From Bacteroidetes bacterium UBA6221 (GTDB taxonomy: Bacteria; Bacteroidota; Bacteroidia; Chitinophagales; Chitinophagaceae), in the NCBI GenBank assembly GCA_002421685.1, contig DISB01000018.1:186001-250000 (forward strand): a stretch of DNA of 64,000 bases. Direction: 5' to 3'. Position 1 is the stretch's first letter; the number at the start of each line of letters is the position of its first letter. The translations under genes were made by a program, and so were the position numbers. This document shows positions 25,060 to 32,651 of the stretch, piece after piece. Below the pieces are notes generated by a model that saw only the letters and a program-made list of their open reading frames with translations, did no database searches and was not told the origin of the DNA.

Positions 25060-26400
25060 TTATTGTACCATTACCTTCGTTGCTTCGGCTGTGTTTTTGT
25101 ATGATATTACTACATTGTACATCCCCTTTGTCCAGGCTGCAGTGTTGACGGTAGTAATCTGCTGACTGGTAACGTTGTTATAAACCTGCCGGCCTGCTAC
25201 ATCAAATATCCTGATAGTAGCCTGGTCTGTACCTGTTATATCATCCATACGTATGTTAAGGATATTGTTGGCAGGATTTGGATAAACCGTATAGTTGATC
25301 TTTTCGGCAACCTCTTCAACCGATACCACGTTGGGGTTATCAATCCTGTGCAATGTCTTGGTCGTACTATTTACATACCAGATTTTGTTGTCGTCGGTAA
25401 TTTTTACTCCCATAACTCCCGGACCGCCGGTAATAATTGTACCTACTGATGTCGCAGGGGTTGTCGTAACGTCATATATATGGATATTACCGGTGACATT
25501 ATCGCTGACGATTATCCTTCCGTTGCGGTAGTCTATTCCGCATGGGGAAGTAAGGCCTGACGATACCATCACTTCCTGCGTAGCTCCGGTTACTTCTTTG
25601 AATTCTGCAAGGGGTTCGGCATAAGGGGTGAGGTTGTTACCTACGGTTCCTGAATTTGTCTTCATTCTTATTACCCTGTTAGCTCCTCCATCAACGATAT
25701 ACAGCCAATTGTTTTGCTTGTCAAAGGCCATATGGCTGGGTACATTGGGCTTCCTGGTTACTGTAACATCGCTGTAGCGACGCACTTTGCCGTCAGAATG
25801 ATCATCACCGCCAACTATGTGTGGAGTGGCAAAATCGTAGTGACAGATGTTGCCATTGTGTCCATCAAAATACCAATATGCATTCCCGTTGTCGTACGCA
25901 ACGCCCATTCCATATGGGCTTTGATGCAACATGTCTATATGGCTGCCGAGTAAGGCCCCGGACAGGTCCTGGTTTTCGCGGGCAAAAATTGCTGTATCGC
26001 TTGTCCATAAGGCCGGGCCCATAAAGAAAGTGCCCGGGCCGTTTGTGGTTAAGATATCCTGTGCAGTTGTAAAGTTATTATTATCGCCAAATGCGACTGC
26101 AACAGTACGCGCCATAAAATGGCTATTATGTGAATCCTGCCTGAACTGTTGGAACTGGTTGGATTTTCCGGGATTAAAATAGATGACAACACTCCCTCCT
26201 GCAGACTCCCGGTTTACTACCCAGCATTCGTTTGGCCTGCCGGGTACGAAGTCCAGGTCCTGCGGATTGATGAGGCCGTGGCTGCTGTTGCCTACTTCAG
26301 TAAAAGTATTGGTACTGGTGGTGTACTTATCAAGTTCGTTTTGCGCCCGTGCTATATAACAACACGAGACGCCCATCACTAACAATAGAGCTCTTTTCAT
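25060..26400 (-). CDS. Secreted NHL/beta-propeller protein with type IX sorting domain
   Basis: The 446-residue protein has a signal peptide ending IARAQ (residues 1-20). A propeller-like body follows (MAFDKQNNWLYIVDGGANRVIRM, CGIDYRNGRIIVSDNVTGNIHIYD). The C-terminal 75-80 residues are a type A type IX sorting domain: YTVYPNPANNILNIRM, IRIFDVAGRQVYN, and a lysine-containing end, ATKVMVQ. It should cross the outer membrane through SprA and be cleaved or anchored at the surface. The natural function is unknown. It is monocistronic, with a TATATTTG-type element on its own strand at 26470-26477. Confidence 0.88.
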   Translation of the reverse strand: MKRALLLVMGVSCCYIARAQNELDKYTTSTNTFTEVGNSSHGLINPQDLDFVPGRPNECWVVNRESAGGSVVIYFNPGKSNQFQQFRQDSHNSHFMARTVAVAFGDNNNFTTAQDILTTNGPGTFFMGPALWTSDTAIFARENQDLSGALLGSHIDMLHQSPYGMGVAYDNGNAYWYFDGHNGNICHYDFATPHIVGGDDHSDGKVRRYSDVTVTRKPNVPSHMAFDKQNNWLYIVDGGANRVIRMKTNSGTVGNNLTPYAEPLAEFKEVTGATQEVMVSSGLTSPCGIDYRNGRIIVSDNVTGNIHIYDVTTTPATSVGTIITGGPGVMGVKITDDNKIWYVNSTTKTLHRIDNPNVVSVEEVAEKINYTVYPNPANNILNIRMDDITGTDQATIRIFDVAGRQVYNNVTSQQITTVNTAAWTKGMYNVVISYKNTAEATKVMVQ

Positions 26401-26469
26401 ATACCTGTTTAAGTTTAGTTGATAATCAATAGTGCATTAGCGGATCGTGCAGTCCACAACGCATTTTTT

Positions 26470-26477
26470 CAAATATA
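26470..26477 (-). promoter_or_regulatory. -7 promoter element before the type IX cargo gene
   Basis: Read on the minus strand this is TATATTTG, matching TAnnTTTG, 69 bp before the ATG at 26400. No matching -33 TTG was found 19 bp upstream. Confidence 0.4.
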
Positions 26478-26571
26478 GGACATTCGCTACTAATGTAGCT
26501 ACAGGAGATTGTTTATTATCGTAATGTGCTAAACGGTCAACTGGGAACATGGTGTTCCGTCACTATGAATA

Positions 26572-27270
26572 TCAGAGTATTCCCATCAGCTTACTCAGGC
26601 ACGAAACTTCATAAGTTAGTTTATGCTCATGAGCAAGTTGTGCGGGATTGTAGTACACATGGTCCCAACCGGCTTCTTTGGCGCCCAGTACGTCCACCTC
26701 AAGAGCGTCGCCAATCATGATGCAGTCGTCCAGCGTAGCGCCGGTGGCGGTTAATGCATATTCAAAGATGGTTGGGTGCGGTTTCATGGCATGGCTGCGT
26801 TCTGATGTTATGATCTCGGTAAAGTATCCGCCTATGCCCGAATACTGTAGTTTCATGCGCTGTGTCAGGTCGAAACCATTGGTGATGAGGTGAAGCGTGT
26901 ATTTGTTTTTGCAATGGTTCAGAACTTCTTTGGCGTAAGGCAGCAGTTGTGTCTGTGTAGGTAATATCTCCAGGTAAGCGCTGCTCAGCTCATGTGCCAG
27001 GTTTACGTCAGCCACTCCAAACTCAAGCAAGGTGAGCCAGAAACGTTTCCATCGCAATTCTTCGCGGCGGATGAATCCTTTACGGAACCTGTCCCACAGC
27101 TTCTGGTTGTGCGCATCATATTTGTGCAGGAAGTCATTAAAATCGGTGATACCCGCATCGTCCAGCCTGTGCTCAGTATACAGCCTTTGCAAGGTGGCGG
27201 CGGAGTTGCGGTCAAAGTCCCAGAGGGTATGATCGAGGTCGAAAAAGATATGCTTGTATTGTTTACTCAT
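26572..27270 (-). CDS. yjjG: HAD-superfamily nucleotidase, YjjG type
   Basis: The ATG at 27270 gives a 232-residue protein starting MSKQYKHIFFDLDHTLWDF. This is the HAD motif I of the YjjG/YfnB group, pyrimidine nucleotidases that remove non-canonical nucleoside monophosphates. Motif II is LITNGFDLTQ, motif III the Lys in MKPHPTIFEYAL, and motif IV MIGDALEVDVLGAKEAGW. A 12-residue upstream extension from 27306 is possible but not family-like. A TATTTTTG element lies at 27293-27300 on the minus strand. Confidence 0.87.
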   Translation of the reverse strand: MSKQYKHIFFDLDHTLWDFDRNSAATLQRLYTEHRLDDAGITDFNDFLHKYDAHNQKLWDRFRKGFIRREELRWKRFWLTLLEFGVADVNLAHELSSAYLEILPTQTQLLPYAKEVLNHCKNKYTLHLITNGFDLTQRMKLQYSGIGGYFTEIITSERSHAMKPHPTIFEYALTATGATLDDCIMIGDALEVDVLGAKEAGWDHVYYNPAQLAHEHKLTYEVSCLSKLMGIL

Positions 27271-27311
27271 GTGTTTGCCCTTGCCCCTTGCGCAAAAATA
27301 GCTCATTGACT

Positions 27312-27350
27312 GTAAAAAGTCAGAGCTGCTCCGTTTGCCGGGGCGGCTCT
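27312..27350 (-). terminator. Terminator of the bamD-rpoZ operon
   Basis: Read on the minus strand, an 11-bp stem (27340-27350 with 27322-27332, two G-U pairs, 7-nt loop) is followed a few bases on by TTTTT (27314-27318). It lies about 25 bp behind the rpoZ stop. Confidence 0.75.
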
Positions 27351-27374
27351 TATATATTTGACAGGTAAACGAAA

Positions 27375-27695
27375 CTATTTTTTACGATAGTATATCTTGT
27401 CGTCCATGAACTCGGTTATCGCCTGCAGTGCAGGGTTAGCCATACGCTCGTAGATGCGTGATATTTCTATCTGTTCTTTGTTCTCGTGGATCTCTTCCAG
27501 GTTATCAGTATGACTGCTGAATTCATCCAGTTTGCGGTGCAGTTCCTCTTTCATAGTCACTGCTATCTGGTTGGCGCGTTTTGACATCACAACTATAGAC
27601 TCGTACAGGTTGCCTGTTTTAGCCTTTATAGCTGTGTTGTCGCGTGTTTCCACCAACGGGTTAACGGCGGCCATGGCCCTTTTGCTACTGCTCAT
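27375..27695 (-). CDS. rpoZ: RNA polymerase omega subunit
   Basis: The 106-residue protein matches the Bacteroidota form of RpoZ, the small omega subunit that helps assemble RNA polymerase. The NLYESIVVMSKRANQIAV segment corresponds to the conserved Ala-Arg-Gln helix that holds the beta-prime subunit. The C-terminal NPALQAITEFMDDKIYYRK is typical of this phylum. It overlaps the end of bamD by 11 bp, so the two are translated from one message. Confidence 0.88.
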   Translation of the reverse strand: MSSSKRAMAAVNPLVETRDNTAIKAKTGNLYESIVVMSKRANQIAVTMKEELHRKLDEFSSHTDNLEEIHENKEQIEISRIYERMANPALQAITEFMDDKIYYRKK

Positions 27696-28497
27696 TTCTT
27701 AACTTTTTTATATTGTTATCTGCCTGAAGGTAATACCTGTTTCCTTCGGTTATGTATTTTGAATTGGGGTATTCTTCTTTTAGTTCGCGGTAGGCGTTCA
27801 ATGCGTTTGCATAACGCTCTTCCTGTTTGCTCCTGATGCTTTCCTTAGCATACTCATACCAGGCACGCACAATCATGTACTTATAATAATCAGCTTTCGC
27901 TGAGCCGGGATATTCCAGCAATACCTCCTGGTAAGCGACGCTGGCTGCTTTGTAATGCCCGATGTTATAGTACAGCTTAGCTGCGTCAGCATCTTTTATC
28001 TCCAGTTTGCTGCGGCACTGGTCTATTATCTTATTGGCTTCGGGTGCGTATTTACTTTGCGGGTATGCATTCAGGAAAGTTTGTAATGCGCCTACAGTTT
28101 TTTCGGTATAAGCCTGGTCCAGCGAAGGCTTTGGCGATTCTTTGAACAGGCAATATGCATGCATGTATTCACATTCTTCAGCTTCCTTGCTCTTCGGGAA
28201 GAATTCTGCGAAATTTTTAAAATGGTATGAGGCCGAAAGGTAATCCTTCATGTAATAGAAGGTGTAAGTGTAGCGGTAGTAAAGAGGCTCGTAGTTACGG
28301 GTGTTCTTCATTACCGGTATCAGGCTTTCATATATCGCGTTGGCCTGCGGGTATTTTTTCTGGTCGTAATACTTGTTCGCCCTTTCCAGTTTGTAGTTTA
28401 CATCGTTGCTCTTCAATACCCTTTCGTAACCATTGCAGGACGATAAGAGCACAAGCGCAGTAATGAATACCCAAAAATTGCGGACAGCAGCAGTCAT
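27685..28497 (-). CDS. bamD: BamD, outer-membrane assembly lipoprotein
   Basis: BamD is the TPR lipoprotein of the BAM complex that inserts barrel proteins into the outer membrane. The ATG at 28497 gives a 270-residue lipoprotein with lipobox LLSSC (Cys at about residue 20). A longer frame reaching 28644 would put 49 unrelated residues before the signal peptide. TPR-like pairs are visible: ANKYYDQKKYPQANAIYESL, YHFKNFAEFFPKSKEAEECEYM, LQTFLNAYPQSKYAPEANKII and AYRELKEEYPNSKYITEGNRYYL. The bamD-rpoZ pairing is common in this phylum. Confidence 0.92.
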   Translation of the reverse strand: MTAAVRNFWVFITALVLLSSCNGYERVLKSNDVNYKLERANKYYDQKKYPQANAIYESLIPVMKNTRNYEPLYYRYTYTFYYMKDYLSASYHFKNFAEFFPKSKEAEECEYMHAYCLFKESPKPSLDQAYTEKTVGALQTFLNAYPQSKYAPEANKIIDQCRSKLEIKDADAAKLYYNIGHYKAASVAYQEVLLEYPGSAKADYYKYMIVRAWYEYAKESIRSKQEERYANALNAYRELKEEYPNSKYITEGNRYYLQADNNIKKLRNEQ

Positions 28498-28800
28498 AAT
28501 AAGAGTTGCAAAACTAATGTATTTCTGCCTGTTTACCATCAGGCTCACGTAAAACTCTGTTAAAAAGGACTTTAGCATGTTTGTCAACCTCAATTCACAG
28601 GTTATCCACGACAATTCACATGATTTCAACAGGCATTTACGCACATTACGTGAATATAAGCCTGAAAGCCTTTACAGTAAAGGATTGCGGCTATATAATA
28701 TTATGTGAATAAAAATCCTTTTTCTCAATCGTGTTTAATTGTGGTAAAATGTGTTATTTTGTGATGAAACCGTTGATTTTTATAGGTTTTATCCGGAAAA
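28498..28800. promoter_or_regulatory. Divergent regulatory region between bamD and mraZ
   Basis: This 303-bp non-coding stretch separates two essential operons. It holds two copies of CAATTCACA at 28591-28599 and 28612-28620 (21 bp apart, two helical turns). Between them lies a one-mismatch DnaA-box-like TTATCCACG at 28602-28610. At the mraZ side is the 10-bp-periodic GTG array listed separately. No small gene or structured RNA was recognised. Confidence 0.6.
28730..28764 (+). promoter_or_regulatory. Putative MraZ operator: four GTG-headed units at 10-bp spacing
   Basis: GTGTTTAATT, GTGGTAAAAT, GTGTTATTTT and GTGATGAAAC start at exactly 28731, 28741, 28751 and 28761. The base before each is C, T, T, T, so three units read TGTG. 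The array ends 37 bp before the mraZ ATG. In E. coli MraZ represses its own operon by binding direct repeats of TGGG with 10-bp period. The spacing here is the same and the core differs by one base, so autoregulation of the dcw cluster through this site is the likely role. Confidence 0.65.
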
Positions 28801-29268
28801 ATGCTCAATCTCATAGGCGAATATGAAGTTTCGGTAGATGCCAAAGGCCGCTTTTTGCTGCCAGCATCCTTCCGCAAGCAACTGTCGGAAGGCAGCGCCG
28901 AACAGTTCGTCATCAACCGTGGGTTTGAGAATTGCCTCGTATTATACCCTATGGAAAGCTGGAATGCCATTTCTGCCAAGGTGGACAAGTTGAATGATTT
29001 CAAACCTAAGGTCCGGGAATTCAAAAGGTTATTCCGGAACGGGGCCACGGTAGTAGAAGTGGATTCCGCCGGCAGAATACTGGTTCCTAAGATGTTATTG
29101 GAGCGTGCTGGCATACAAAAAGACATGGTTTTCACAGCCCAGGGCACCAAGGTGGAGCTGTGGAATAAAGATACATACTATTCATATATCGACGAACATA
29201 AGGACAATTTCAGCGACCTGGCCGAAGAGGTAACAGGTGGAAATGATAAACTGCCGGATGATGAGTGA
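28801..29268 (+). CDS. mraZ: MraZ, dcw operon regulator
   Basis: MraZ is a ring-forming DNA-binding protein with two SpoVT/AbrB-like domains that represses the dcw operon it heads. The 155-residue product has the expected IGEYEVSVDAKGRFLLPASFR in the first domain. The second has VVEVDSAGRILVPKMLLERAGI, each with the conserved D.(K/A)GR...P pattern. It is the first gene of the cluster and overlaps rsmH by 8 bp. Confidence 0.96.
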   Translation: MLNLIGEYEVSVDAKGRFLLPASFRKQLSEGSAEQFVINRGFENCLVLYPMESWNAISAKVDKLNDFKPKVREFKRLFRNGATVVEVDSAGRILVPKMLLERAGIQKDMVFTAQGTKVELWNKDTYYSYIDEHKDNFSDLAEEVTGGNDKLPDDE

Positions 29269-30181
29269 TAGGGAAGCACCCGGTTTTTACCACGCACCCG
29301 TGATGCTGCATGAGGCGGTAGACGGGTTAGCGATAAAACCGGATGGGGTATATGTGGACGTGACATTTGGCGGTGGCGGGCACAGCAGGGAGATCTTAAA
29401 AAGTTTGGGTGAACAGGGCAGGCTGATAGCCTTCGACCAGGATAGCGATGCCTGGAAGAACAAGCCGGCCGATAGCAGGCTGACGGATGTGCATGAGAAC
29501 TTCCGGTATATGCGCAGGTTCCTGAAGCTGCACGGCTGCGCAGAAGTGGATGGTATACTGGCTGACCTTGGTGTAAGCTCTTATCAGTTTGATACCGGCG
29601 AGCGGGGCTTTTCCATCAGATTCGACGGTCCGCTGGATATGCGGATGGACAGCAGAACGGAACTAAAAGCCGCTCAAGTGCTGAAAACCTACAGCGAGCA
29701 GGAATTGCACAAGATGTTTGAGCAGTACGGAGAAGTGCGGAATGCACGGCAACTGGCCAGGCATATAGTGGATAACCGTGATAAGGCAACGCTCAACAGT
29801 ATAGATTCGCTAAAGGCTTTACTGGCACAGGTGATGAAGGGTAATCCGAATAAATACCTGGCACAGGTGTTCCAGGCATTGAGGATAGAGGTGAACGACG
29901 AACTGGGTGCGCTGAAAGACCTGCTGGAGCAATCGGTGCAATGCCTGAAGCCCGGCGGTAGGTTGGCAATAATCACCTTCCACTCGCTGGAGGACAGGAT
30001 GGTGAAACAGTTTATGAAGCATGGTGCCTGGGGCGAAGTGGAAAAGGACGTTTTTGGCCACGCAGTGATAAAACCCAAACTGAAACCATTGACACCTAAA
30101 CCCATTGAGTCATCGGAAACGGAAATAAAAGAAAATCCACGTGCGCGTAGTGCACGTTTACGCATAGCAGAGCGGTTGTAA
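29261..30181 (+). CDS. rsmH: RsmH, 16S rRNA m4C1402 methyltransferase
   Basis: RsmH (MraW) methylates N4 of C1402 in 16S rRNA using S-adenosylmethionine. Starts at 29258 or 29261 (adjacent ATGs) give about 306 residues beginning MSDREAPGFYHAPVML. Visible motifs are YHAPVMLHEAVDGL, the SAM-binding DVTFGGGGHSREIL, ILADLGVSSYQFD, RGFSIRFDGPLDMRMD and LAIITFHSLEDRMVK. The gene overlaps mraZ and its stop abuts the ftsL-like ATG. Confidence 0.96.
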   Translation: MSDREAPGFYHAPVMLHEAVDGLAIKPDGVYVDVTFGGGGHSREILKSLGEQGRLIAFDQDSDAWKNKPADSRLTDVHENFRYMRRFLKLHGCAEVDGILADLGVSSYQFDTGERGFSIRFDGPLDMRMDSRTELKAAQVLKTYSEQELHKMFEQYGEVRNARQLARHIVDNRDKATLNSIDSLKALLAQVMKGNPNKYLAQVFQALRIEVNDELGALKDLLEQSVQCLKPGGRLAIITFHSLEDRMVKQFMKHGAWGEVEKDVFGHAVIKPKLKPLTPKPIESSETEIKENPRARSARLRIAERL

Positions 30182-30571
30182 ATGAGTAAAGAGGCAAATA
30201 ACATAAAAGTGCAGGAAGTAAACACCCCTGCGCAACGTGTTCGCAGCGATTGGAAAGCGTTGCTGGAAAAATTGTCTTACACCGCCATCGTCAGCAATGT
30301 TCCATACCTGGCTTTTGTTGCCCTTTTGTGTGTGCTGTATATCAGCAGCAACAAGCGTGCTGTGGATACCCAAAGGGAGTTGAATAAACTGAATGATACG
30401 CTGAAAGAATTGCGCTGGGAGTATATGGACGCAAAATCGCAGATGATGCGCGCCCAGATGGAAACAGAGGTGATAAAAAACGCTGATGCATTGGGACTGA
30501 AGCCCATGCTGACGCCGACATTTACAATAACAAAAACAAAACCTGCACAACCGCAAGCTATTGGACATTAA
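30182..30571 (+). CDS. ftsL: FtsL-like division protein
   Basis: The 129-residue bitopic membrane protein has a cytoplasmic N-terminus, one transmembrane segment at about residues 40-56 (NVPYLAFVALLCVLYIS) and a periplasmic heptad-like helix (TQRELNKLNDTLKELRWEYM). Size, topology and place between rsmH and ftsI identify it as the FtsL equivalent of the septal synthase complex. Sequence similarity to other FtsL proteins is weak, as is usual. It overlaps ftsI by 11 bp. Confidence 0.85.
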   Translation: MSKEANNIKVQEVNTPAQRVRSDWKALLEKLSYTAIVSNVPYLAFVALLCVLYISSNKRAVDTQRELNKLNDTLKELRWEYMDAKSQMMRAQMETEVIKNADALGLKPMLTPTFTITKTKPAQPQAIGH

Positions 30572-32651
30572 AAAAGACATACGGTTCAGGGTGTACGTGG
30601 CATTTACCTGTATGTGCCTGCTGGGGCTGGCTATATTGGTAAGGGCTGCCGTTATGCAGGTAAAGGAAGGCCCGAGGCTGCGCGCTATGGCTGAAAATAT
30701 GCATACGCGCAATACCACACTGCCGGCGGAGCGTGGTAATATATATACGGAGAACAACGACCTGCTTTGCTCCACTATTCCCTTGTTTGATGTGCATATT
30801 GATTTTTCGGTCATCGATTCGACATTGTTTGTGCAAAATGTGGACAGCCTGGCAAAGGAACTCGCGGGCCTGTTTGAGGAAAAGAGCGCAGCGAAATATC
30901 GTGCTGAATTGAAAAAGGCCTATGCTGATGGCGAAAAATACTGGTTGCTGTGCAAAAACCTCGAGTACGATAGATACCAGGCATTGCGCGGGTTCCCAAT
31001 CTTTAATAAAGGCAAAAACAGGGGTGGCTTCATTGCTGAGTCTAAGATGAACCGTATCAACCCATACGGCATGTTAGCTTACCGTACTATTGGCTTGTGG
31101 CGCGAGAATGCACAGACCGTTGGCCTTGAAGCAACCTGCGACAGCCTGCTCCGCGGTCATGAAGGCAGCCGTGTGGAGCAAAAAATGACCGGCGGTGGGT
31201 GGATGCCGATAGAAGGCAGTGTAATGGAACCGCAGAATGGTAAAGATGTCGTTACCACTATTGACCTGGAAATACAGGGCATTGCCGAATATGCCGTAAA
31301 AAGCATGTGTGAAAAATACAATCTGCAATACGGCACCTGCGTAGTGATGGAAGTAGCTACAGGGAAAATACGCGCCCTGGTCAACCTGGGCGCGCAGGAA
31401 GATGGCAGCTATTTTGAAGACTTTAACTATGCCATGATACCAACGGAGCCCGGCTCGGTGTTCAAGCTGGCAACCCTGGCCGCAGTGTTCAACGATAAAT
31501 ATGTGACCGCCGAAAACATTGTAGATGCAGAGGGCGGTACAGTACGTTTTGGCAACCTGACTATGAGAGACTCCCACCTTGGCCTGGGGAAAATGAAACT
31601 TAAAGATGCCTTTGCACATTCATCCAATACAGTACATGCCAAGCTGGCGCAACAGTATTATTATAAGGAGCCGGAGAAATTTGTCGCTCACCTGAAAAAA
31701 CTGCACCTCCACGAAAAAACAGGGATTGACCTGGCGGGCGAACGCAGGCCAATAGTAAAAAGCCCGGAAAGCAAGTCGTGGAGCAAAACCACCCTGCCCT
31801 GGATGGGTACGGGCTACGAAGTGCAGATAACACCACTGCATACCTGCATGTTGTACAACGCGGTGGCCAACAATGGTAAGATGATGCGCCCGTACCTCAT
31901 CAGCGAAGTGAAGGAATACGGCACCACTATTTATAAAAAACAACCGCATGTGCTGGAACAGGCCATTGGCGATTCAGCAACTGTGGCACAACTGCGTGCA
32001 TGTGTGGAAGAGGTAGCGCTGACAGGAACGGCAAAAAGTATTCAAAGCCCGTATTATACTATAGCAGGCAAAACAGGTACCGCGCAGGTAGCGGATAAAG
32101 GAATTAAATACGGCGATGGCGTTTACCAGGGTTCTTTTGTCGGGTATTTTCCCGCAAATGAGCCCCGGTACACCATCGTAGTAGTAATGCGCACAAAAAA
32201 GCATGCGGGCAGTTATTATGGCGGCACTATTGCAGCGCCTGTATTCCGGATGATTGCAGACCGTGTGTTTGCTTCCGGCAATGGCTGGAAAGCGCCGACA
32301 GACAGCCTTGACAAATCGAAAGCAAAGCCGATGGTAGCGCATAAAGCTACAGGTGCAGGCTATCAGGTGTTGTTGGGCGCTGTAGGTAAGAATATAAACC
32401 TGCCGCCATACAACACAATGCACCACGTGCAGGCAGACTCAGCCAACAAACTGGTAGCGGAGCCTGAAAAAGTATATAAAGGTTTCGTGCCCGATGTAAG
32501 TGGCATGGGATTAAAAGACGCAGTGTATTTGTTAGAACAGGAAGGCTTGTTCGTGCATATAAAGGGCAAGGGAAGAGTCCGGGCGCAATCAGTTGCGCCC
32601 GGCACTGTTGCCACACGTGGACAGGAAATAATATTGGAATTGGGTTCGTGA
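30561..32651 (+). CDS. ftsI: FtsI/PBP3-type septal transpeptidase with PASTA domain
   Basis: FtsI cross-links septal peptidoglycan at the outer face of the inner membrane. The start is a TTG at 30561 inside ftsL, giving 696 residues. The transmembrane segment is at about residues 11-31. The dimerisation region follows (AERGNIYTENNDLL). The transpeptidase motifs are SVFK at 299-302, SSN at 354-356 and KTGT at 504-507. Residues about 636-696 form one PASTA domain (VPDVSGMGLKDAVYLLEQ... ending QEIILELGS). The next in-frame ATG would remove the conserved cytoplasmic and TM start, so TTG is preferred. It overlaps murE by 4 bp. Confidence 0.95.
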   Translation: MDIKKDIRFRVYVAFTCMCLLGLAILVRAAVMQVKEGPRLRAMAENMHTRNTTLPAERGNIYTENNDLLCSTIPLFDVHIDFSVIDSTLFVQNVDSLAKELAGLFEEKSAAKYRAELKKAYADGEKYWLLCKNLEYDRYQALRGFPIFNKGKNRGGFIAESKMNRINPYGMLAYRTIGLWRENAQTVGLEATCDSLLRGHEGSRVEQKMTGGGWMPIEGSVMEPQNGKDVVTTIDLEIQGIAEYAVKSMCEKYNLQYGTCVVMEVATGKIRALVNLGAQEDGSYFEDFNYAMIPTEPGSVFKLATLAAVFNDKYVTAENIVDAEGGTVRFGNLTMRDSHLGLGKMKLKDAFAHSSNTVHAKLAQQYYYKEPEKFVAHLKKLHLHEKTGIDLAGERRPIVKSPESKSWSKTTLPWMGTGYEVQITPLHTCMLYNAVANNGKMMRPYLISEVKEYGTTIYKKQPHVLEQAIGDSATVAQLRACVEEVALTGTAKSIQSPYYTIAGKTGTAQVADKGIKYGDGVYQGSFVGYFPANEPRYTIVVVMRTKKHAGSYYGGTIAAPVFRMIADRVFASGNGWKAPTDSLDKSKAKPMVAHKATGAGYQVLLGAVGKNINLPPYNTMHHVQADSANKLVAEPEKVYKGFVPDVSGMGLKDAVYLLEQEGLFVHIKGKGRVRAQSVAPGTVATRGQEIILELGS

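Noticed and set aside
26544..26558. Hairpin GGAACA-TGG-TGTTCC between the phosphatase and type IX cargo genes
   Set aside because: There is no T-run on either strand, so it does not qualify as a terminator. It could be a binding site but nothing supports that.
28602..28610. DnaA-box-like TTATCCACG as a sign of a replication origin
   Set aside because: It is a single box with one mismatch, without a box cluster, AT-rich unwinding region or dnaA/dnaN genes. It is kept only as part of the regulatory region.
28498..28644. Longer N-terminus for BamD starting at 28644
   Set aside because: It would place 49 residues before a good lipoprotein signal peptide and cover the regulatory region shared with mraZ.
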